From contig NC_065577.1 of the NCBI RefSeq assembly GCF_937616625.2, positions 8,659,001-8,723,000 of the forward strand: a stretch of 64,000 nucleotides of DNA, read 5' to 3'. The position numbers were made by a program, and so were the translations under genes. Below, one piece after another: positions 1 through 9,096 of the stretch. The stretch's first letter is position 1, and each line of letters starts with the position of its first letter. The DNA is from Mercurialis annua (Eukaryota > Streptophyta > Magnoliopsida > Malpighiales > Euphorbiaceae). The notes under the pieces are model-generated. The model was not told the DNA's origin. It saw nothing but the letters and a program-made list of their open reading frames with translations, and did not search any database.

Positions 1-273
1 TCCAGTAGACATTGTTTATGAACTTAATTTTTTGTCATTTTTAAAAATCTTAAAGGAGAAAGTGTTATCCATATGAATTATGGTAGACATTTGCATCAAT
101 AATTACATCTTTATTAGGTGTCTATTTCAACTTATAATGTTTTGAAAATTGACAAATATCATATATGAGTTTACTTGCAGATTTGACCCTTCTCCGTTAA
201 ATGAATATTATAATATTCTTAAATATCTCTAATGAATCTGTATTTTGAATAAGAGATAACTAGACATCGTAAG
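1..273. other. Left-edge AT-rich flank, no gene seen
   Basis: AT-rich DNA left of the first solo LTR. I see no coding signal or repeat in it. Its last five bases, GTAAG, are the left target-site duplication of the LTR that follows. Confidence 0.5.
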
Positions 274-2780
274 TGTAACACCTTGAAATTTTAGGATGTT
301 AATTATGCTACCTGTATTAATTTTTTTAGTTGGAAGAACGTAAATTTAATTTATAAGTGTCCCTAATAATATATCGTAGTTATAAGATATTAAATTTTAA
401 ATTTGGGAATTTAAATTTTATTAAGTGGGATTAATCGGGACTAGAGAAAACTTATAAAATAATATAAAATAATTTATTAGTCCCGAACGAATATTTTTAA
501 AGTTAATATGCACGATATAATTTTAAAAAGCTATCGTCAAAATTTTATGGATTTGTACGTAGTTATCAATAAGAATTTATATAAAATAAAACATAAGTCT
601 CATGCGTATTTTTATTCGTTTTATATTTTATATAATTTTTTGGGTAAAGTTTCGTGAAATTTGAAATTAGTCTCTGTAATTGCTACATACGAATAATTAG
701 GAAATTGGGTTGAAGTACGTGATTAAGCTTCTTAGACTAAATCGTATTTTAACAAATCTATATATAAACCTAATGAATTAGGTTTGTGGGCACATAAACC
801 AAATTTCTATCCACCTGCTTGCATCCTTCTCTATGCGTGCGATAGGAGCTACGAAGCTAGGGTTACCAATCCGACGTACGATTTCTCATCTCTAACTTCA
901 ATTTCTCCGTTAATCCGCATATAATCAAGGTAATAATCCTAATGAGTTTGATTTGGTGATTAATACGGTTTATTAAGGTTTTAATGCGGGTTTATCGGTC
1001 GTACCATTTGATTATGAAATTAATGGTTTTAATCGATTAATTTGAGACATATTAATGGATTTGATGAATAAGACTCATGATATTGAGAAACTTATCGGAT
1101 TTGTGTAGTCTAATTCTACTCAAGTGACCAGAATCGTCTCTGCTCAAGCAAGTAAAAAGCAATCTGCTTGGAGAGCAGATCTATTCTACTCAGCGAGTAG
1201 AATAACTTCTGCTCAGCAACGAGCAGAGCTATCGCTGTTCGACGAGCAGAGATAGCTCTACTTGATGAGTAGAGTCAGGGATTTGTCAACACAGTTCCCT
1301 AATCATCCATATCGGCTTTGCCTTGGACCCAACAATTTAAGGTAATTTAATTTGAGTTTAATCAAGTGGATTGACGAAAATTTAATGGCTAGTTCTAAAA
1401 GTTTAAAGGAATTGAGTTAGTAAATGAGATTAAATACAGATTTATCGTATTATGATTTTTAATAGATAACAAAACCGAATGATGGTTTATCAATAAACCA
1501 TTATCATAAGAAAAAGGTTTAATGTCGGAAGTGTTATATTTAAACGTGTACGTGTTTTGTTTAGAGTCACCCCTAGAATAGGATTTTCTATGTGATTATG
1601 TGTTAATAATTGAATCCTTGCATCAGGAACTCGAGGAGTTTGACGGTTTTGAGGTACGTGGTTATTAGAGTAGCGGTATCTATGAGTTTATATATTTACT
1701 ATCGGGTATTAATAACTTGCATTCTTTTATATTATGAAATGTTTTATTTAAATTGCATGGTTGCATTTAAATGATTTGAATACTGATATATATCTGATGC
1801 AACGAGCTATCTATTGAGAAACAATAGGACTGTATGTACACCAGTAATAATAAACAAAATATATAAAAAGTACAAATAATAGTAAATAGGAAATGATGTC
1901 ATAAAATAATATTCAATAACAATTAGAGATATGAGGTAACTTAGTTGAGGCTCTCGGGATTGGGATGTCGATAGAGTGTTTTCAAGACTTGTACCTCATT
2001 AGTAACTTGGTAAGGCTCTCGGGACAGAAATCTCGATTGAGTAAAACTCTTGGGACTGGATCTAATAACAAAGTATTGCCTTAATGATAACAGTATGAAA
2101 TGAAATAAATAATGTAACGAACTTAAGGTTTCATTCGGTTCCGTATTTGGTTGCAGATGTTTTCTGTTTTTAAATTAATACTCTATAGTAAATAATATGA
2201 ACTCATTCAGACTAAGTCTGACCCGTTGATATTTACCCATTTTCAGGCATATAGTGTTTTGGTGTGACCAGGCTTTCCCTCTTGTTTTGGAAGTCCATAT
2301 TTTGAGTAATGTAAGTAAAACTACTTTTCCTTCTAGAGCTACTGTGGTTTGTAGTAGTAGTCTATAGTATAGGTCCCAATTTGTATCAAACAGTTTTTAA
2401 ATGTTTTACTTATACGTTTATATGATAACATGTTTGTATATCGTTTTGTATAATGCGCTTTATAACTGTTTCTATATTTTACCAATTGTTATATATCAAA
2501 CTGGTATGTATAATATGAATGTGATGTTTTAAGCATGGTGGTTATGAGACATGAGATACATGTGAAAGACCCTGGTTTCTACATATGCAATAACAGTTTT
2601 CAGAAAATGATTTCTATAACTATTGTTATGTTTATTAAAGAGTTTCTGGAAACGTTCTTCATATGTTTATATGTTTTGAAAAGCGCAAAATTTATAGAGG
2701 TTTTAGACTTGCGACGAGTTTTGGAGCTACCACTGTCATTCCCTAGCGTCTGTCTCGACTCATGAAATTGGATCGTGATA
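274..2780 (+). mobile_element. Solo LTR (copy A) of the window's main gypsy family
   Basis: A solitary long terminal repeat of 2507 bp flanked by a perfect 5-bp target duplication GTAAG (269-273 and 2781-2785). It starts TGTAACACC and ends with the family's terminal text (a GGAGCTACCAC block, then CCCTAGCG, then a degenerate ending in GTGATA), so the usual TG...CA has become TG...TA. The same layout occurs at 25438-27710, 50035-52370 and 57325-59481; the last of these is attached to gag-pol. A TATA box (TATATAAA) lies at 761-768, so the palindrome array at about 1118-1276 would be in the transcribed leader. No internal region remains, so it arose by recombination between two LTRs. It is the most diverged copy of the family here, hence probably the oldest. 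Confidence 0.88.
1118..1276. repeat. Palindrome array in LTR copy A
   Basis: A cluster of short inverted repeats. Those I can define are 1162-1180 (ATCTGCT/AGCAGAT arms), 1183-1203 (ATTCTACTC, loop AGC, GAGTAGAAT), 1208-1227 (TCTGCTC/GAGCAGA) and 1256-1274 (CTCTACT/AGTAGAG). Arms are 7-9 bp with 3-6 bp centres. The array sits about 850 bp into the LTR and about 350 bp past its TATA box. The same slot in the related LTRs holds palindromes of unrelated sequence. Confidence 0.8.
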
Positions 2781-2865
2781 GTAAGTTTTCGAATGAATAA
2801 AAAAGAAAGTGATTCAGAGGTGTATACAAAGAGTTATGAAAGTTTCAAATTAATGGTTCTGCCAA

Positions 2866-3120
2866 GATGATGCACCATCTCAAGATGAATCCCTTCTAGA
2901 ACATGATGATGATGCACCACCTCAAGATGAATCCCTTCTAGAACATGACTATCTTAAGGAGTTTGATTCATATCGCCAACATGAAAGTCTCTTCGAGAAA
3001 AATTATCTAGAATGCAAAAATTTCATTTGGAACATGCACGACTCATTGGGGATCAATCTTAGTTCTACTGAAACTTCTTTTACACTAAAAGTAAGGAATC
3101 TTCTATTTCTAGTATATTGA
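2866..3120 (+). pseudogene. Acidic-repeat reading frame, possible exon fragment
   Basis: An 85-codon open stretch with no obvious start. It opens with two copies of a 42-bp (14-codon) unit, first at 2866 and again at 2908, reading roughly DDAP-QDESLLEH. The rest is acidic and aromatic, including a KNFIWNMHDSL segment, and it ends at TGA 3118-3120. A good splice donor (AAAA|GTAAGG, near 3090) lies inside it, so it may be an exon whose partners were lost when neighbouring elements inserted. I do not recognise the family. It could also be internal debris of a transposon. Confidence 0.3.
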
Positions 3121-3124
3121 GAAC

Positions 3125-3700
3125 ATGACTACTTCTAGTTCTTTAATAATGAAAAATTACCATACTCTTTGTGTTTAATTTGTAATGTGATGGAAACCCA
3201 AGATCACATCTTCATTCACTGTGATTTTGCGAGAGGCATTTGGTGTGATATTTTACTGAAATTTGATATTGATTGGGTCTTTCCTTCTACTTTCTTGGAT
3301 TTTATGATTTATTGGCAATTTTTGGTTCTAAAGTACCCGTACATGCATTTATGGTAGATTCTTTGGTTTCTCATTATTTGGAAAATTTGGAAGTTCAGAA
3401 ACAGCAGAATATTTGTTAGCTCCTCTCGGAATAAGGATGTAATTATCATTAATTGCTTTGCTAGGGCATTTTCTATTTTTAAAGGATGTAATAGGAGGTT
3501 TCCGTACTTTGGTTTGGATTTTTTTCGAAATTCTTCTTGTATTCTGTTTCCGGGATTTTGATTGCCCTCTCTTCTAGCTGTAGCCAGTTAGTGCGCACTA
3601 TATATGTGTTATTTATGTGCGAAAATTTTTAGAGTTGGGTTTTTGCCACTACTTGTAGCCTTAATATAATTTATATTCATCAAAACAAAAAGAATAAATG
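3125..3700 (+). pseudogene. LINE 3' fragment (zinc-binding RT tail)
   Basis: The frame from 3169 reads as the C-terminal zinc-binding domain of plant L1-type LINEs (zf-RVT): a CLIC pair, then HIFIHCDFARGIW, followed after a stop at 3355-3357 by the usual tail with WKIWKFRNSRIF. The RT and endonuclease are absent, so this is a severely 5'-truncated or rearranged copy. An A-rich tract near 3684-3700 probably marks the 3' tail. Non-functional. Confidence 0.65.
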
Positions 3701-3932
3701 ATGTGATATCATAATTATTATTTTCAGAAAAAAAGTTTTAAATAGTTCCTTCACTTTTCCATGAAAAAGTCTATAAAGTGAAAAGAATAATTATATATGG
3801 TCCACAGCTAAAATATTTTCCCAAAACAAGTTTAGTTTAATTAATACACGTGCTCTCAATAAAAAGTTCAATTAAAACAGGTTTCCATTTCATCATTTCA
3901 TGCACTGTAATCTAACTTAACATTGAAATTTA

Positions 3933-4329
3933 GGCCTCCCTTGATTCGTTTTATAGCAATTCCCGAAAAATATAGTTCCTGAGAAATTAACTTCTCAGCA
4001 AGTTGATAAATATTACTTGTTTTGATTTTTACTTTCCGAAAAGTACGAAACTAATTTTTAATTAAAAGATAAAAATGTCCTATGATAATTTTTATATAAA
4101 TTTAAAAAGGAAAAAAAAAATTAAGGTTAAATTAAAATAATACTACAAAAGTATTAGGGAAGTTCTACTTCCTTGAGTTTTATTAGGGAAGTTACTTCCC
4201 TAGTTAAAGGAAAGTCAAACATCCAACTTCCCGGAAAGTAGAATGTATAAATTGAACCAAGTAAATATATTTGCTACTTTCCGGGAAGTACAACTTCCCT
4301 ATCCTATTTACCTCCAACCAAGCGAGGCC
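3933..4329. mobile_element. Tourist-like (PIF/Harbinger) MITE
   Basis: A 397-bp non-coding element with terminal inverted repeats starting GGCCTCCCTTGATTCG and ending ACCAAGCGAGGCC. It is flanked by TTA on both sides (3930-3932, 4330-4332), the usual Harbinger target duplication. Internal text rich in (G)GGAAGT/ACTTCCC motifs also folds back. It interrupts the upstream copy of the wax-synthase promoter; the intact copy at 17660-17680 approximates the empty site. Confidence 0.82.
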
Positions 4330-4610
4330 TTAATCCACTTTCCCAATTTAAGAACAAGATGAAATTACATATTTTTATGTCATCGAACTATAATATTTGT
4401 ATTACATAATTATTAAATAATAAAAAATTATAAAATAATTACCGAGTTATGTTATTTTTACAAAACGGTTACAAAACTGATTACAAAACGGTTATTATTA
4501 CACAAACGACCTATCATTTTGATGATGTCCATAGAAAAACATATATAGAAAAATGATTTTTTTAAAAAAATAATAGTTCGGTAACGTTTTTTATAGTTCG
4601 ATTATTATTT

Positions 4611-4966
4611 GAACAAAAGGTCAACGCACTACCTGAACGTATGACATATGATCATTTAACCCAATTTTTACTCATTTGAATAACTAACCCCAAAACTCTT
4701 CATTTTTGTGTCAGATAACCTCATAATTGTGTTTTAAAAACGCGTAAAATACAAATTTGAGGTAAGCGATGCGAAGTAAAAATTAAAAAGTTTCCTAATT
4801 GTTGCGATAAAATTATCCTAAACTTATATATTTTGTAATAAAAATATAAAATATGAAATTATTTGACTCAAAAATAAAGAGTTTTGAGGTTAGTTGCTCA
4901 AACAAGTAAAAATTGGGTTGAATGACCATATATCACAAGTTTAGGGGGCGCGTTGACCCTTTGTTC
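4611..4966. mobile_element. Mutator-type foldback MITE
   Basis: A 356-bp element with long imperfect inverted repeats (left GAACAAAAGGTCAACGC, right GCGTTGACCCTTTGTTC; arms of over 100 bp remain recognisable). Direct repeats ATTATTATTT (4601-4610, 4967-4976) flank it, matching the 9-10-bp target duplication of the Mutator superfamily. It has no coding capacity and would have been moved by an autonomous relative elsewhere. Confidence 0.82.
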
Positions 4967-5311
4967 ATTATTATTTTGTAATTTTTTATAATTTGATAAT
5001 TATTTTATAAAATACTATAATTTGATAGCTATTTTAGAAATTTTTAAAATTCAGTAACAGTTTTTAGAAAATATTATAATTGGGTGATTTTAAAAATATT
5101 TAACCCAAAAAAGTGATCTATTTTATTTTTTTCTCAACTAAAAAGAATAAATTAAAAATTCGCTCTCTCACATTCACCTAGAAGTCGGATACTCTGGGTC
5201 CCAAAATATTACGACTCACAAACTTGTCCAGATCCACTTCTTCTCGATGGTCCACTCTTTATTCCACCTTGCCACTCCGGTCAAACCACGAAACTTCATT
5301 AATAAACAAAA

Positions 5312-6547
5312 GGCAAAAGTACAAAAAAATCTAAGATTATTCCAAAAGCATAAAACAACCCCTAAATTTTTTTGGGCACAGACAGCCCCTTAAGTTTATT
5401 TTTTGAACAAAAAACCCCCTCCATCCATAACTTTGACTAACAGACGTTAAATAGGTGACATGGCACTTGAAAAAAGTTCAAAAACACCCTTAATTTTTAA
5501 AATACTTACCAAATTCATATGTCAAACTTTTTTGTATCATTTCTCCCTTAGAAAAAGTCAAAAATACTCTTGATTTTTAAAATATTTACCAATTTTATAA
5601 TTATAATATTTTTTTATAAATTCACCATCTTCTTCCGAATTAATCTAATTTTTTTTTAAATCAATTTAAAATTATACCACTATAACTCGACACTCCTAAA
5701 CAAATGACCGCGGGTATACCAGATTAACTTTTTTCAATAATTTCAAAATTAAACCCTTTAAAATTTTAAATTTAAAAATCTAAATACACTTATACCTTTA
5801 AAACCATCTAAAAATTAAATAAAAAGTATTATTTTTTGTGAAAAACCACCGACCCACCATCGGTGGGTCCGTTTCTTCAGATCCACAGCAGGTGGGTCTG
5901 CTCAGATGAGCAGACCCATCGATGGGTCTGTTCGATCCACCGGTGGGTCTCCGGAATCGGAAAAAAAAATTAAATTTTTTAAATTTTTATTTAATTTTTA
6001 GATAGTTTTTTCCGGCAATAGATTGGTGGTGTTGTCTTCGATTAAAATAAATTAAAAAAATATTGTATTCGCGAAAAATAAATAAGAAACGTTTTCATTG
6101 AACATATTCGACCGACAATCATTTGTTTCAGGAGTGTCGGATTACATTGGTATAATTTTAAATTTATTTTAAAAAAATTAGACTAATTAGGAAGAAGAGG
6201 GTGAATTAATAAAAAAAGTTATAATTATAAAATTGGTAAATATATTAAAAATTAAGAGTATTTTCGAACTTTTTTGGGGGAGAAATGATACAAAAAATTT
6301 GAAATATGAATTTGGTAAGTATTTTGAAAATTAAGGGTGTTTTTGAAAAAAAATTTAGAGCCACGTCACCCATTTAATGTCTATTAGTCAAAGTTATGGA
6401 CAGAGGGGGTTTTTTGTTCGATTTTAGAACTATGAGGATTTATTTGTTCGAATTTGAAATAAGGAGGGTTGTTTTGGTCAAAAAAAAGTTAAGGGGCTAT
6501 CTTGTACTTTTGAGGAAATTTTGAGGGTTTTTTATACCTTTTTTGCC
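5312..6547. mobile_element. Large Mutator-like foldback element in the wax-synthase 5' region
   Basis: A 1.2-kb element with roughly 400-bp terminal inverted repeats: left end GGCAAAAGTACAAAA, right end reading back to the same text and finishing TTTTTTGCC. The intact locus at about 17885-17905 shows the uninterrupted target; the right flank here appears to have lost about 4 bp of its A-rich target duplication. The arms resemble the element at 38651-39048. The centre (5840-5960) is not a transposase but a cluster of perfect palindromes. No open frame is present, so this is a non-autonomous foldback. Confidence 0.8.
5845..5955. repeat. Palindrome cluster in the foldback centre
   Basis: Several near-contiguous dyads at the middle of the 5312-6547 element: 5851-5869 (GACCCACC/GGTGGGTC, 3-bp centre), 5896-5915 (GTCTGCTCA/TGAGCAGAC, 2-bp centre), 5911-5930 (CAGACCCATCGATGGGTCTG, perfect 20 bp) and about 5934-5949 (GATCCACCGGTGGGTC). 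All are much more GC-rich than the surrounding DNA. The layout resembles the palindrome arrays inside the LTRs of this window although the sequences differ. Confidence 0.85.
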
Positions 6548-6637
6548 TAAAAAACCAAATCCACCGAGCCCATCTTCTCCAAAAAAAAAAACACTACCCA
6601 ACGACTAAACCAATCAACCCGAAATCAAGAACCAAAA

Positions 6638-6697
6638 ATGGAGCCCGAATTACAAAATTTCATCAAGGTATGGATTACAGTCGCCGTTTCTTTATGC
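6638..6697 (+). pseudogene. Wax synthase, 5' stub only
   Basis: An ATG followed by 20 codons that match the start of the intact wax synthase at 17965 (MEPELQNFIKVWITVAVSLC against MESEFQNFIKVWITVIISLC). The matching 5' leader (CAATCAACCCGAAATCAAG) lies just upstream. After codon 20 the match stops and the sequence passes within about 60 bp into the Tat/Ogre-like retroelement. The other ~330 codons are not found downstream of that element, so the rest of this copy was deleted rather than merely split. It cannot encode an enzyme. Confidence 0.85.
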
Positions 6698-7984
6698 GTT
6701 AGTCTAATTTCAATCTTTAAAATTAACAATTTATTATCTTAAATTCCTCCCAATAGAAATCTGTCTGCTCTGCAGTAAAAAACCGCCAGGCTTGCTCATT
6801 CTCGAACCAGCACTTTCTGAAGCTCTCCCGCATAGACCGGGAGATTGGTCGAGAGTTCAACAGCCTCTCCCTACAAGGTTACAACAAACTTTCACTTTCT
6901 ATAATAAAACGATACAAAAAATTTAAACTAAAAATTTATATTCTTACTGCTGGCGTCTGGGAAACACAGTGCCCTCCCCTAGGCATCCAGCACTGCAGGG
7001 GCTTCCCTGGCTTTCGAGGCTGAACAGGGGGTGCCGCCTCCACCTCCTGCTGCTGGCCCTCAACAGGGATGTCCTCTACAGGGGCGCGCCCTGATGCTGG
7101 TCCTTAACAGGGATGTCCTCTACAGGGGCGCGCCCTGCTGCTGTCCTTCAATATCCTTCAACAGGGATGTAGAATCAACTCGTTGGAGTTCCACCCTTGT
7201 GACAACAACTCAGGGTCGCCATCCTAGCTCCCAAAGGGCATATCAGCATCGTCCGGAACCTGAAAGCCTGGCACGCCAACTGGAGGCAGCTCACATATAA
7301 GACGGGGTAACATTGGGTCATCCAAGTAGCTTCGTTAGGAAGCAGATACAAACCCAGCCACCGTATAACCTCTGTGGTCCGGACAAAGAGCAGGGGGCAC
7401 GACGCCCCTCCCGCGCAGCACAGACAATGGCGGTCCCACGGGAATCATTAAAGAACTTGGCCGGATCCACCAGCGAAAGACGCGCTTACCTAGAAGCAAG
7501 GAACAACGATTAGGGCCATGCATCAGATATCGCATGCCAAATCTCTTAGTAGTGCCCTGCAGCCAGCGAAGCCAAGTCTCCCCCGGAGGGATGTTCCGCA
7601 CGAAGGGATCCGCAAAATACTCCAAGTAAGTATACAAGTCAAATACAGTTTAAACACTAACCAGTTTGTTATATGTTGTGTACCCCAATACAGGCCAACT
7701 CACTCAACTACTCTTTACAAGAAACTCTCAGACTCAGAGTCAGAATATAAAACATATCCCATAATCTCAACAGCAGAAAACCTATCTCAGATAAAAGGCC
7801 GAAATCCTGAAAGAGTGCCAGACCGAATCACCCAAATCTGAGAAAGGACGGATTAAAGTGAATAAGGATGTATCCACTTTCCCTTGAGGCGTTTATAAGC
7901 GCAAGCCTTCCATGGACAGGCTACTCAGGGCCATTTTTCTTCTAATAAACCCAGAACCAAAAGGCTCCACAGAAAATTCAAAAC

Positions 7985-8290
7985 AAGCTCCAGAGCCTTG
8001 AAAAAAAGACCCGGAGCCTTCAGACAAGTCCCAGAGTCTTCAGACAAGTCCCGGAGCCTTCAGACAAAAAGAGAAAAGACCTTCAGACAAGTCCCAGAGC
8101 CTTCAGACAAAGACCTAGAGCCTTAGAACAAGTCCCATAGAATCAGAACAAGCCATAGTGGATCAGAACAAGCCATAGTGGATCAGAACAAGCCCCAGAG
8201 CCTTCAGACGAGACCCAGAGCCTTCAGATTAGTCCTAGAGACTTCAAACAAAAGCCAGAGCCTTCAAGCATGTCCTAGAGCCTTCAGAAT
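7985..8290 (+). repeat. Degenerate ~20-bp tandem repeat
   Basis: Many copies of a unit close to CAAGTCCCAGAGCCTTCAGA, often 20 bp apart and sometimes broken by short insertions (for example around 8070). It lies inside the retroelement's 3' internal region and is separate from the 42-bp repeat that follows. Confidence 0.8.
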
Positions 8291-8356
8291 AAACCCAAAG
8301 AATTATGGAAAAGGCATAGAAGACGGGATCCAAAAGAGTCAGACTCCTCAAATGGC

Positions 8357-8585
8357 ATAAAGACGCCGAAGAATGGTAGAGAGATACCTAGATACGGCAT
8401 AAAGACGCCAAAGAATGGTAGAGAGACACCAAGATACGGCATACAGACGCCAAGGAATGGTAGGGAGACACCAAGATACGGCATAAAGACGCCAAGGAAC
8501 GGTAGAGAGACACCAAGATACGGCATAAATACGCCCAAGAACGGTAGAGAAACACCGAAACATGGTATAAAGACACCATAAATGG
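8357..8585 (+). repeat. 42-bp tandem repeat, about 5 copies
   Basis: Units begin near 8358, 8400, 8442, 8484 and 8526 and share GGTAGAGAGACACCAAGATA then CGGCATAAAGACGCC. The period is exactly 42 bp, a multiple of three, so the complementary strand stays open as a 14-residue repeat. With no start context or homologue this open frame is best seen as a by-product of the repeat period. Confidence 0.88.
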
Positions 8586-9080
8586 CAGAAAGACGCCAAA
8601 GCCTGATGAACAACGTCAGCATACGGTAGAAAGACACTGAAGCCTGGTAGAAAGACACCAGCATCTGTTAAGCGTGGAATAATTAACGGAATCCAGACAC
8701 CTATGCAATATAGGTGGCCTTTGGGACGGCCAAGGGATCATGTCTGTCTATAAGAAAGCCTCGAACATGACAATTACCAGGGTTCAAGCCATCGAACCAC
8801 TCTCGGGATGGCCAAGAGTTTATAGCTCCATTCCATAGAGCACGCACTCAGGCATCCCGGGCTCAACGGCAGCTGAGAAAACCACTCCCAGCCAGATGCG
8901 GAGTAGGCCAGAACCAGAGGTGCATGAAGCCAGATTCATGCACCACAGCGGGTAATGCTCAGGCTAGGGCATTACCACACCACCAGGCGAGAGCCTCCGA
9001 CAGTGGGCAGTATCCTTGTCGCTCGTCTAACAACAAGTCTCTTCTTTAACAAAAATTGACCTACTTCGTCAATTCTCGTT

Positions 9081-9092
9081 AAAGAGGGGGGC
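9081..9092 (+). other. Polypurine tract of the Tat/Ogre-like element
   Basis: AAAGAGGGGGGC, immediately upstream of the TG that opens the 3' LTR at 9097. This is where plus-strand DNA synthesis would start in an LTR retrotransposon, and it fixes the element as plus-strand. Confidence 0.75.
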
Positions 9093-9096
9093 AAAC

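Larger units (their letters stand above)
3785..6697 (+). other. Tandem-duplication copy A of the wax-synthase 5' region
   Basis: The uninterrupted parts of this interval match the sequence upstream of the intact wax synthase: 3785-3844 with 12601-12664; 3885-3930 and 4330-4360 with 17625-17690; 5165-5311 with 17760-17895; and 6548-6697 with about 17895-18024. Between these blocks copy A carries three elements (3933-4329, 4611-4966, 5312-6547) that copy B lacks, while copy B carries others absent here. The interval is therefore an old gene duplicate whose promoter survived only as pieces. Homology stops abruptly at 6697, 20 codons into the gene. Confidence 0.8.
6755..9096 (+). mobile_element. 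3' internal part of a Tat/Ogre-like gypsy retrotransposon
   Basis: Sequence more GC-rich than its surroundings, running directly into a polypurine tract and a 3' LTR. It has no recognisable gag, protease, RT or integrase, so only the part between pol and the 3' LTR remains. Two tandem-repeat blocks in it (7985-8290 and 8357-8585) fit the tandem repeats known from this region of Ogre/Tat elements. The open frames here are short and carry no domain I recognise. The left edge, near 6700-6760, abuts the wax-synthase stub. No 5' LTR is present, so the element is 5'-deleted. Confidence 0.65.

Noticed and set aside
7031..7841. Several open frames in the GC-richer Tat/Ogre-like region
   Set aside because: No recognisable gag/pol or host domain, frames overlap on both strands, and the region is the remnant between pol and the 3' LTR.
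8284..8664. 126-codon minus-strand frame with MPYLGVSLPF repeats
   Set aside because: Produced by the 42-bp repeat period inside a retroelement's non-coding 3' region; overlapping frames on the same strand are equally open.
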